DNA of 64,000 nt. It comes from Taxillus chinensis. Taxonomy: Eukaryota > Streptophyta > Magnoliopsida > Santalales > Loranthaceae. This document shows, one piece after another, positions 52,030-62,215 of this stretch (position 1 is the first letter of the stretch; each line of letters opens with the position of its first letter). Made by a program: the position numbers and the translations under genes. Below the pieces are notes generated by a model. That model saw only the letters and a program-made list of their open reading frames with translations, ran no database searches and had not been told where the DNA came from. Location of the stretch: positions 15,760,309 through 15,824,308 of the forward strand of contig CM042086.1 of NCBI GenBank assembly GCA_023512835.1. Reading direction: 5' to 3'.

Positions 52030-53295
52030 AGAGGCACTTTTAAGTGACCCTTGAGGAATTTACTCCTCTCCCTATTACGAAGATGTTATCTTCATTACGA
52101 AGATGACCTTCAATGGCGAAATGATCCCTGGTATATTGCTTCCCGATATTTTGACAGGAATTGCAATTATCCAGTTGAAAGTCGAAAAACCAGAGAATAT
52201 GCAAAAGCAATTCTCATGGATATTGGTTTCCAAATTTACCCCATTGATAAATATTCAGGGATAAAAAGCATTTATTTCGAAATCAAGTTATATTCGGACT
52301 ATGGTTTCAACCCCAACGAATCAAGAAGGGATTCGGATATTTCTTATAATTATTGGGACTATGTGCAGGGCATGGAAGAATGTCTTTCGGTCCAAATGAT
52401 AATAATCGACACTCTTGGTTTTGAGGTTCAACCCCACTTCAATCTCAAAAGGTTACCGTCATGGTTCCCTTCCTGGTGGTTAACCCATGGACTAGTCGAG
52501 AATGTTTACCCTCCGAGTTGCAAGAAAGGTTTTTACTTTTCAGAAATTTCGGAGTAATGATCCTTTTTCGTAAAGTATGTACGCCCTTTGAAGGACAGGT
52601 ACATCACCGAAAACATATGCTCATGCTTCATTTCATGGTTAAGTATCGTCTTCCATGGATTTTTGCATGGCAATTTGAAGTTGAAGATTCTCCCTTTGGC
52701 ATTAAGGATCCAGGAGATTTCTCACTATGTGGTGGAAATCTTTTCACCGGAAGAATACAAAGACTCCAAAGGAACCGTCTTCCTTCTCCCAATCATTGAC
52801 AGAGACCTAGACACTCTCCAACGACAACATGAAGGAGTACGTCGCATGGCCTTTGCATCAAATCAGCTCGGGCAACGATCCATCCAATCCTTTAAGTATT
52901 GTACAACATCTCGTACAATCCCGGAAGACCGAAGAAGCTCAAGACTTCAAAAGGCAATTGCTTGAGTTTCATGCAAGATGATCTGAAAATCGATCGTACC
53001 ATCACTAGCGGGTTCGACCGACAACATGAGCCGCCAAGGGGGGAACCATCTTGATAACATTCACCTCTATCAAGATGCCCAAGATCCAATGAAGATGATG
53101 AGCTTGAAGCTCAATCCTCTACAAATGAAGAAGTCGATGAAACCCAACTTTCCATTGAAAGGGATTTCATCCTCCAACAACCCAAGCCCAAGAAGGTAGT
53201 CCAAAAATCCAAGTGGGCCAACCGTCTTCTTCAAAATCCGACGGTCCAATAGCAAAGATTTTCCATCTACCCTCTCCTAAACGTAAGCAATGGCG
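52030..53295 (+). pseudogene. Unit B second ORF, unknown function, disrupted
   Basis: This is the counterpart of 44340-45640. Its longest open piece (52051-52557, 168 codons) is longer than any in unit A and covers the N-terminal half. The acidic and lysine-rich C-terminal part is present but frameshifted, and the terminal TGA of unit A reads TGG here. A G-rich patch at about 53032-53045 replaces sequence present in A. Confidence 0.7.
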
Positions 53296-53785
53296 TCTAG
53301 GCGACCGCCCCATGTCATCCTGCGTCAACAAGCACTACGATAAAATTGATGGCCACTTTTGACAAATGAGCCATAATTAGGTATAATTTGTCATTTTGTG
53401 CTAAATTGTCAAAGTTACTTTATTTAAAGTAGCTTTAGGAAAAGCGATGTAATAATTTACTTTTCCCGTTCATCTTTAGACTTTTGAGGATTGTGGGACC
53501 TCTTTGCTTAGCAATGAAGGCTCGTCCTCTCTTTAAAAAGACCTCCATTCACTTGAAGGAGGATAGAACGAATTTTACTCTCCCTCCCTAACCTTACACC
53601 ATAGGAAGGAAGAGACTCCGTTGTAATGATAGTCATCTAAGGGAGACGTCCCTTGTAACCCTTCGGGTATGTAAAAATTAATAAATATGTAGTTTTTATT
53701 TTAATTTGTTTTCCTTTTATTTTTTGTTTTTGTGCTAGTATACTTGGGAAATTCCGCGCCCAAGCACGAACACACAAGTCGTATA
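53296..53785 (+). promoter_or_regulatory. Unit B intergenic region, truncated before the primer-binding site
   Basis: Repeats the unit A signals: the CTCTCTTTAAAAAG TATA-like element near 53527-53540 and AATAAA at 53680-53685. The sequence then stops at GTCGTATAC and jumps to an internal coat/protease position, so the primer-binding site and leader are missing. Confidence 0.65.
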
Positions 53786-54417
53786 CTTGAAGGTTATTCG
53801 AATGAAGAAGAACGCCGAGAGTTGCGACGCTTCTTAAATTAAGGATACGGACTCGAGTTATCTAGCTCGAGAGTTCCTTAGATGAAAATGACTACATCTC
53901 TTTAGAAGAAGATTCTTCTTCTTCCGACAATGACCATTGTTCCCCCAAACAATGTAGTTGTTCGAAAGGTAGAGATAATTTAAATATTTGGATGTAATCC
54001 AAACCATGAATGGATTACATATCAACGTTCTCTCTCTTCCCGAGTTATATCTTAGATTTAATTGATAAGATAGTAGACCCTCGGAAAAAGAGAGAGAAAT
54101 TCGACATTATATTGATCTTGATTCAAGAATCTAGAAACGAGATCAAACATCATCGTAGAAAGAATGAGGTAATTGAACCTATACTTTCAAGGAAGTTCTT
54201 AATAGATTTAAGAATATAGAAAGTTCTGTTAACCCCAACTCTTGCAGAATTACATCGGGAAGTTCGGACGCTCAAGATAGAGGTCAAAGAGCTTAAAACT
54301 TTCATTAGAACTTTCCAAGATGATCCAATTTGATTCAGCATCCCCAAGGGGATCAATTCAACCTGAGATTACAGACGACGTTTCTTAGTCTGTAGGAACC
54401 ACAAAATGGATAGTCTC

Positions 54418-54419
<2 letters not shown>
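53786..54419 (+). pseudogene. Fragment C: internal pararetroviral piece
   Basis: About 630 bp matching unit A from roughly 41636 to 42270, the stretch just after the zinc knuckle up to just before the protease. It is joined directly to the end of unit B and ends abruptly at the (AT)n tract. It contains broken frames only (longest 54010-54219). Confidence 0.85.
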
Positions 54420-54501
<82 letters not shown>

Positions 54502-54505
54502 TATA
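54420..54505. repeat. (AT)n tract at right edge of the viral array
   Basis: About 85 bp of nearly pure AT dinucleotides follow the last viral base and sit about 130 bp upstream of the proteasome gene start codon. Confidence 0.96.
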
Positions 54506-54636
54506 GAATGCTATATCCTGTCCAATAATATTTGTTGAGAAAAGGGGTAGTCACTCGTATTAAATATATAAAAGCAAGCTCCCAACTTTTGCTGGTTTCA
54601 GCCTTGTTGGATCTGGAGAGCGAGTCTCGATAGAAG

Positions 54637-57600
54637 ATGAGTAAACAACAAGCTAACTGGTCTCCTTACGACAATAATGGCGGGTAACGTCTTTCCCCCC
54701 TTATCATTCTCCCATGTTAGGTTTTTGTTTCCCCGTGTTGTGTTTAAGGAATGTGATTTTATTTATTTGCCAAAATTGATTGATGCTGCTGCAGATCTTG
54801 CGTCGCAATCGCGGGGTCCGATTACTGCGTAATCGCCGCCGATACTCGCTTGTCCACCGGTTACAATATACTCACTCGCGACTACTCCAAAATCAACCTC
54901 CTGTGCGTTCTTTTTCCACCTTAATTTTATGTCTGTCTCTGTCTGTTTCATATGTGCTCGTGTTCTAAACGTTGTCCGCTGTCCTGTGCCTGATTCTGAC
55001 TTTTACTACTGTGATTTCACTGATCGTGTTTTGAGCATGGAACCCGAATTATATTCCCTAAAAGCTTGAGAATTTCGACTTCTTTGCGTACAAATTTTGG
55101 CTAACTAGTAATGAATTTTTCTGCGCACTAGAATTTTAGAGCTTTCGAAACTTGTGCGGTGTTTACCCAACAAAAAAAATGTAACTTCACAGTTCATGGA
55201 TTATTAATTAACAGCCTGTCAATCAAAAATTAATTAACAGTCATGTTCGAGATTTTTCCTGCAATATATGCTTTAATATGCTAGCGGCTGCATGGGGATA
55301 ATGATTGCCCCCTCCTCTCAATATCACACCGCATAGCTGCTAGCAGTTCTCGGGGACCACAATTGGCATCACTTGTAGAGAGCCAGAATGCTCGTGGCTA
55401 TGGGCCTGGACATAGTGAAATCGGTTCAGGAGGGATACTTAACTCCTTCAACAGAAAGGGAGATGTCTCTTAAAGAAAAGAGACAGTTTGAGTTAAATGA
55501 AAGAGCCTCAAACGTCATTGTTTCATCATTGACAGATGCTAAATATTCTATAAAGTGATGGACCACAAATTTGCCAAGGAGATTTGGGACAAGTTGTAGA
55601 AAACCTATGAAGATGATGGCAGAATGAAACAGGCCAAGCTATAAGTTTTCAATAAAAGATATGAAGCTCTCAGAATGAACAACGAAAATATTCAAGAATT
55701 TTTTATTAGGCCAACTAAACCAAAACATACCTAACAAGCCTTAATTTTAATAGAATATTTAAATGTCAATCTTTTCTTTCCTCCTAACAGGTGTAATCAC
55801 GGACCCAAATGGTCAAATCAATGTAAGCAATTTTCTTTTATTTTATTTGCAATTGAAGCTACTTTAACGAAAGGATGAATATCTTCATTTCGAATTTTAT
55901 ATATTTTAGTCGTACCACACATTCATTTTAATATTCACATCTTAGCGACATTAAACTTTTGTATATATTATTTTTTGTTAGCCTAATATTTTGTTCCGTA
56001 TAACAAAAAAGGTTTAACAAACGTCACATAAAATTTTCTTTTTCAACGCAGTGACATATTCCAAGCACATAAAACTCTCGTTGCATTTCTTTACTTAAGT
56101 CATCCGATTTTAATCTTATGAATGATATCACCATCAAGCTTTTCATTTTGTGTAATTATTGACTATAAATACTTAAAACATTTTGTAACTAATATCTGTT
56201 GGTCATGGAGTCTAATAACATTTTCCTCGGTATTTATCTATTTATGAAACTTACATTTTATATATTCAGTCTTTGATTTGCTTAATCTAAAACCATAAGC
56301 CTCCAAAGTTCGTCATCATAATTCTAATTTTTGGTTAACCCTTTATTTGATTTTATCGATCAAAGCAATATCATTAGCATATAGCAAAAATTACAGGGAT
56401 GAATACTTAAGTAGAAAAAGATCAAAAAACTTGAGGCCCATGCAAATAGTGAAGCTAGAGCAGTAGAAGCTGAAAAAAATAATGACAAAGTGAACAAAAT
56501 CAAAGCAAAACTCTCAAAATGTAGCCAAATTTAGTCTTTATATCTGTATCATAAGGCCTTTTTCTTTTAGGTTATAACAGTCTAATCCAATGGAATTTTT
56601 GTTTGAGTCGTGTGTGTCCGCTTATGTTTTTTGTTTTTTGCATCCTGCGGCTTTATTCTGGCAGTAAGTCTCCCTACAATGTTTGAGGTTTGTAGACTTG
56701 GAAAGAAACAATTTAATAAGATTACCTACGTCCGAAAAACTCTTAAAAATGTAGTTGCATTTAGTGCTCTATTTATAGCCGTATTATAAAACCTATCAAA
56801 AAAAGTTTATTATTGGAGAGCTTATGGCCTGTGTCTTGTGTTCTCTTTTTGGGTAGTTCTCTGCCTCGGGTTCATATTTTTCTTGTATTGTGGATGTTAT
56901 TGATGGGTGTTCCTTTTGAGCTGGGTGTTGCTCGTTTGTTGTTTCTTATTTTTTTGTTACTTCTCTTCTAGTGCACTTCTTGTGTACTTTATTTTTAATA
57001 AAGTTTATTATTACCTATAAAAAAATAGCCGTATTATAAAATCCTTTTTTAACAGTTACGTCTGTCTAAATGTTGTTTCCCAATTATTTGATTAGTGACA
57101 TCACTGCAATTTGAAGGAAGAGTAATGACTAATGGGGTTACCTGTGATATGCACTTTATAGTTACACCCATGGAAATGTATTTGGGATGATATCAATTAA
57201 AATCACACAAGTAGGTGGTTCAATTATTCCAATTTAATAAGATGATATCTCAAAACTATAATTGGTTTTTTCTTCTTCTTTGTTTTGTTTTTTGGTTTGC
57301 CTTGATGGTGTATGCCTCTATAATAACCTGTGAGGCACTATGGACATGATACAATGGTTCTTTGATTCTTGCCTTTGCTAATGAGTTGAAATGATATTCT
57401 GTCAAATTATGTTATATATCGTTTGTTCATCGTTTGCTTAACAGAGCAGAAAAATGTGTAATGGCTTCATCAGGATTTCAAGCAGATGTGAAAGCTTTAC
57501 AAAAGCACTTGGCAGCTAGGCACTTGGTGAGACTTATGATAATGCAATAATTACTATTCGTCATATAGCCTTTTCTTGCTTGAAAGCACCGATTGTTCCA

Positions 57601-60600
57601 TTTACAGTATAAAAGTTGATAACTGCATGTTAGCTTATTTTATGAGATTATCATCTCACAAGCTGAAAGCATCAAAGGAAAAAGTTTATTAATAAGCCTG
57701 CCTCCCATGCCACTGTGATTTCACAATTACCGCAGGGAAAAAACCGAAGGAAACTTTTAAAGAATGTGATGACTGTGTATGATCTGTGTTATGACATCTC
57801 ATGAAGAATGATATTTTGAAAAGAAAAAGCAGAACGTTCATGAAAATGGACGGTGGTGTGATATTTATATCGAATAGTGAAAATCAAAATGACATTATAA
57901 CACTCAAAGTTGTATTTAGAATTAGTCGAGATATTAAGATGGCAGTTTTATTCAAGATATTACATTTATTTCTTGTAAGATGGTCTAGGCCTAAAAAAAT
58001 TAAGCTATAATATTGTGCTTGTAACAAGCAGAGGTTTCTGTTTGGCTCATATTTCTCTTGAAATTTGGGCCACTTTTTGGGTAATTGGGTTTTGAGAAAT
58101 CGAGGAAATGATTTTAGGCTACATATTACTTTGCTTGTGTGATTAATTACTTTGTGGACATATTAGGGAGTGTTTGGTTGTTGGTAATTTGCAAGAATGA
58201 ATTGACAATTCCATCAATTTTGAAAATTCTGATGCTTGGTTAGGAATCAGGTGGAAAGGAATCATTGGAGAATTCATTCCTTAAATTCATTTCCTCCCAA
58301 AACCCCCAATATTGGAAGGAATCCAAATGAATGGAATTGATGGAATCCCATATTTTTCTAGGACAATTTTACCCTCATTGAAATTATTTAATTGCCATGT
58401 TCAATTAAATGGTAAAACTACAAATTCAAACCCTATCATACTTCTATCACTTCTTACTAACATCATCACCTCCTCTACTTCCTCTCCTCATCTCCACCAC
58501 AACAGCGATATGTAGCTGCCCTCCTCTGTCAATGCAGTTCCATCTTCAGATCCGTCTCACCAAATTTGGCATATCTAACAGATCTGCTGCGACCATTGTA
58601 ATTCGGAGTTTCCCAATTCACACAGTTAAAAAAATACTGCACATTTAGCTAGGTTCTTCACGTCAAGCCATAAGTTTCTATGATTCTTGAAATTGATAAA
58701 ATTGATGGCAGTACCAAAATTTGTTCTCCACCGTTTGTTTCTATGTACTAAGGAAATTTTGCAGGATGATACCTCCCTATCTCATTTTCTTTCTCCAGCC
58801 ACCACTGCAATCTATGTTTCGATTTTGTTAAATTAATTTAAAGCTGCGTGCAATTCAAGTTTCTCCCTCCAGGCTTCTAAGACCTTGCAGCTAAAATTCT
58901 AATAATCAAGTATTTGATTAGATTTTTGAGTTTGAGCTTTTTTCTCATCTGGGTATGTCTCTGTTTCTGGTTTAGTGAATTAGATGTTTCATAATCAGTT
59001 TCAATCCTGGAACTTGGTTATTGATTTATTCCTGGTGTGCCATCTGGGTTTTCTCTCCCTATTCATTTTTTCTTTTCCATTCTGGGATGATAGCTCTAAA
59101 TTATATGGAGATGTGCCTGCTTTTTCTGTATGTAAATGTCAAGATTTTCTGTTTTCAATTTGATCACTAAATGATAGCTCTAAGGTAGGAAGATAAGTTT
59201 TGTGAAATATTATTTTTAAATTAAATTCCATTTAATTCATGTAAGACCCAGATGAGAAAAGAGCTCATGTGCATAGTGCAACTTAGAATAGAATTGTGAT
59301 TCTTGTACCTGCATCCAATTCGTTCTAGTCTTAGTTAATGTATCATAGGAACTTCTTATGAACGCATCCTCATACTATGGCATAAGTGTTTGTTTCGGTG
59401 CTTCATAGACTAGAGTTCATCTTATGCTTTCTGCTATGATATCGACGTTTTCCTGATTTTTGTAGAAAGGTATTCGGTCAAGCTAATATCTGGGAATCAC
59501 AGATATATTGCATGGCAGCATGCTGCTTCCCGGAAAATGAACCACTAGCCGTGCATATTTGATGGTGTATTTTTTTATTGTTGTCAATACACTACCAGCC
59601 ATGCACGGCTGGTAGTGTAATTGCCTGACAGGAGCATGCTGTTTGGCAGTATATTCACATTGCCCTATAGTAGCATGTTCAGCTTAGAAACAAAGTGGAA
59701 TTATGTACTCTATGTGACAATGAGTTTCTTCCTTGCTATGATTGTTGTCGCATTTAGAACACGTGATTTTATTAAATCAGTTCATGATATATGATGCTCT
59801 AGAGTTGATGCGATATCCTTTCCCGATACAGATATATCAGCATCAACACAACAAGCAAATGAGCTGCCCAGCGATGGCTCAACTTCTTTCAAACACTCTT
59901 TACTACAAACGTTTTTTCCCATATTATTCTTTCAATGTTTTGGGTGGCCTTGATTGTGAAGGTAGGTTGCATGCCATAAACTTTCAAGTATAGTTTTTTT
60001 AAGCCCTCTGTTATGTCTGTTTATAATGTTGGTAATCATCTGTTTCAGGAAAGGGGTGTGTCTTCACATATGATGCTGTTGGGTCTTATGAGAGGGTTGG
60101 ATATGGTGCCCAAGGATCCGGTTCCACACTGATCACTCCTTTTCTGGACAACCAACTGAAGTCTCCCAGCCCTCTCCTGTTACCTCTTCAGGTGCAAATT
60201 TTAACTTTCATTATTGTTTAATAGCTTGATACCTTCAGTTCATTTCAATAATTTTATTTTATTTTTGTTTCCATCTTAATTGTAATCGCTATGCCAACCC
60301 AGGATGCTGTAACTCCCCTTGCAGAAGAGCAAGCAGTTGAGTTGGTGAAAAATGTTTTTGCATCTGCAACCGAGAGGGATATATACACTGTAAGTTTCTC
60401 ATCCTTTCTGGTTTACTCATAATAGAGTATGATGTACCTTTAGGTATCTCCTTCCTCTCGGGATTGAGCCTATTCAATATTAGGTAGTGTCTGAAACTGA
60501 CTGATCTGGATGTTTGAGATGGAAGCATTCCATGCTAATATTAGCATAAATATGAATACCAGTTTACCCAAAAAAAAATTAGGACTAATTTTATATTTTA

Positions 60601-60904
60601 AATTTGTAAATTGAGAAAGGCTATCTGCCACAGCCAAATTTAGAATACGTACTAGCTTGCCCCAACTAAGCATGCACAATAGTAGCATACACCTGAAGTC
60701 CGAATTGTTATGCATCCAATTCCAAATAAGAATCATCATGTGTGAAATTCTTGCAACCCTTATGCCTGTCACATACCAAACTTTATATCCATATGTGCCT
60801 CACTCTGAAATTGTATTGGATGTTTATAGGGAGATCGTCTAGAAATAGTCATTCTAAACGCGGCTGGTTTGCACCGCGAATTCATGAAGCTCAGAGAGGA
60901 TTAA
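54637..60904 (+). CDS. PBF1: 20S proteasome subunit beta type-1 (beta-6, PBF1)
   Basis: Seven exons: 54637-54683, 54795-54902, 57445-57526, 59832-59961, 60049-60191, 60303-60389, 60830-60904, all GT-AG and in phase, encoding 223 aa, the same length as Arabidopsis PBF1. The protein is a non-catalytic beta-ring subunit of the 20S core particle, which degrades ubiquitinated proteins in cytosol and nucleus. Family marks are [20 protein letters not shown] at the start (the loop lacks the catalytic Thr), [76 protein letters not shown] and ERDIYTGDRLEI. Intron 2 is 2.5 kb and intron 3 is 2.3 kb, both enlarged by repeats. The promoter region is unusually short because viral DNA ends only about 218 bp before the ATG. 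The whole frame is intact. Confidence 0.96.
55396..55715 (+). pseudogene. Copia-type retrotransposon gag fragment in PBF1 intron 2
   Basis: A decayed plus-strand frame contains the plant Copia gag (UBN2-like) pattern: [18 protein letters not shown], then [24 protein letters not shown] and [16 protein letters not shown], with stops in between. No protease, integrase or LTR is seen nearby. It is a dead fragment captured within the intron. Confidence 0.7.
55960..56395 (-). pseudogene. LINE (L1-type) reverse-transcriptase fragment, antisense, in PBF1 intron 2
   Basis: On the minus strand a decayed frame matches the common plant LINE RT wording: a DIALIDK block (family ADDIVLIDE), then [22 protein letters not shown], a [10 protein letters not shown] block (family DVNHRIKAGW) and FLLYGTKY near the left end. 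Stop codons interrupt it. It is unrelated by strand to the LINE-like 3' end at 56792-57024, so at least two LINE events are present. Confidence 0.68.
56775..57041 (+). mobile_element. 5'-truncated LINE-like insertion with 17 bp target duplication
   Basis: ATAGCCGTATTATAAAA occurs at 56775-56791 and again at 57025-57041. Between them lie 233 bp that end in GTACTTTATTTTTAATAAAG, then TTTATTATTACCTATAAAAA, the typical 3' tail of plant L1 elements with an A-rich end. Target-primed insertion produces exactly this arrangement. Confidence 0.75.
59589..59618. repeat. Perfect 12 bp hairpin in PBF1 intron 3
   Basis: ACACTACCAGCC and GGCTGGTAGTGT face each other around a 6-base loop (ATGCAC); pairing continues outward with a one-base bulge. 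Related words occur 60 bases upstream (ACTAGCCGTGCAT). Confidence 0.85.
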
Positions 60905-61564
60905 GCATATCCTTCAATGGCTGCATTTGCTGCTTCTGTTGATATTTTATTCACTTTCCAAAGATCCAATATTAGCGGCATGAGATTAGTGGCGATTTTG
61001 ATACTGTGGTACCTGTATCAAGCATAGATTGCTGTATTTAGGACATCTATGTTTACATTCCGCGAATGATAATACTGATTAATTTTATTTTGTTTTTGAT
61101 GCTGGCAAAAGTATTGAACCGGAGGGTATTTCTTTCCCTTTCTGAAGTCCCATCTTTTAATTTTGCAAGTAAAACGATTATGAAAATAGCCACAAGCGGA
61201 TGGGAAATGACTAGTTTTTCATTTCCATTTTTCCAATGACGATGTGAAATTTCATTTTATTTTTTCCGATTTGTTTGCCTTCACCTCTTTTATCGTCAAA
61301 ATTATCAAGTCTACCGTCCATTAGATGAGTTTGGATTTGCTGCCTCGTAGTCGTAGGGTATCTCTTTAATTTTGCCCACGTTAGCAATCAAAGTAAAAAA
61401 ATAATAATAATAACCTAGGTCCCTCTAGCAATGTTGTTGGACACGTTGAAAGTGGGGAGAGTTTGCTTCGATCGAACTTTGATATTAGTTTTTTGAAGGT
61501 TTCTGTTTTTTTTTTTAAATGTTGGTAATTGACCTTTTATCCTATGAGGCCATAAAAATTGTCA
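60905..61564. other. PBF1 3' region and flanking DNA
   Basis: Contains the PBF1 3' UTR (to roughly 61130) and AT-rich DNA. No gene is seen. Confidence 0.5.
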
Positions 61565-62215
61565 ATGGAGAGATTAGAATTCAAGACACCACACACAATA
61601 AGGCGTCACCACTAGATTAATAATTATTTTATGAATTATGTTTATTTATTAACATAAGTACATATACATACATTACAAGTGCAATAAATGCTTGGAGTTT
61701 TTTTTTAAGAAAAAACAAATCAAAGGCATTAGTTGGAACCCAAGACTAGAAACTTGCTCAAGCATCTTTAGACTATACTTCTCCTTCTATTAATTAAGCC
61801 CATTGATTAATATTTATACCTACAAAGTAAATATATGAATTTTTTTTAAAGCCCGGAGGGATTAAACCTCCAAATATCTAGAAAAAAAATTACATAATTC
61901 AAGTTCAATCCCTCCCTCCCTCTGGTTTCCCTCCCTCCCTCTGGTTTTTTATATTTATATATTTATTTTGTATGTTTATATATTAATTGATGGGTTTTAA
62001 TTAATAAAAAGAGAATTATATTCCAATTAAGGCTTGAGCAAGCCTTTAGTTGTGAGTTTCCCTTTTATATGTTTTTTTTACTCTAATGATTTATTACACT
62101 TGTATATGTTATTTGTGTTAATAAATGAACATAAATCATAAGATAATTGTCATCCCAGTGTCGAGGCCATGTTACAAATGAGGTCTTGAATTGTAATCTC
62201 TCCATGGGTATTTCT
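61565..62215. repeat. Long foldback (imperfect inverted repeat, arms about 290 bp)
   Basis: The left arm (about 61565-61860) pairs with the reverse complement of the right arm (about 61930-62215). Matching words appear in order from the outside in: GGAGAGATTA/TAATCTCTCC, TTCAAGAC/GTCTTGAA, TTTATTAACA/TGTTAATAAA, TTGCTCAAGC/GCTTGAGCAA, TTAATTAA near the centre, and CGGAGGGA against TCCCTC-type runs at the loop. Identity looks like roughly 75-85% by eye with small indels. No coding capacity. It may be a foldback or MITE-type element, or a hairpin RNA locus. Confidence 0.72.

Larger units (their letters stand above)
38868..54419 (+). mobile_element. Endogenous pararetrovirus array (Caulimoviridae, florendovirus-like), head-to-tail
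   Basis: About 15.5 kb of plant pararetroviral DNA in three same-strand segments: unit A (38868-about 46640), unit B (about 46641-53785) and fragment C (53786-54419). Matching points in A and B are about 7.65-7.77 kb apart, a normal genome length for the family. Gene order is movement protein, coat region with zinc knuckle, aspartic protease, reverse transcriptase, RNase H, then a second downstream ORF and an intergenic region. No integrase and no true LTRs are seen, which separates it from Gypsy elements. The order with an extra ORF after RNase H is what I know of florendoviruses. Both units are full of short indels and stops, so no intact polyprotein is present here. (AT)n tracts border both ends. 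Confidence 0.9.

Noticed and set aside
38868..54419. Gypsy-type LTR retrotransposon as an explanation for the RT-containing repeat
   Set aside because: A movement-protein-like region precedes the coat region, no integrase follows RNase H, and there are no LTRs with target duplications; the order fits Caulimoviridae.
58168..58360. MITE-like GGGAGTGTTTGGTTG start in PBF1 intron 3
   Set aside because: I could not find a matching inverted end or target duplication nearby.
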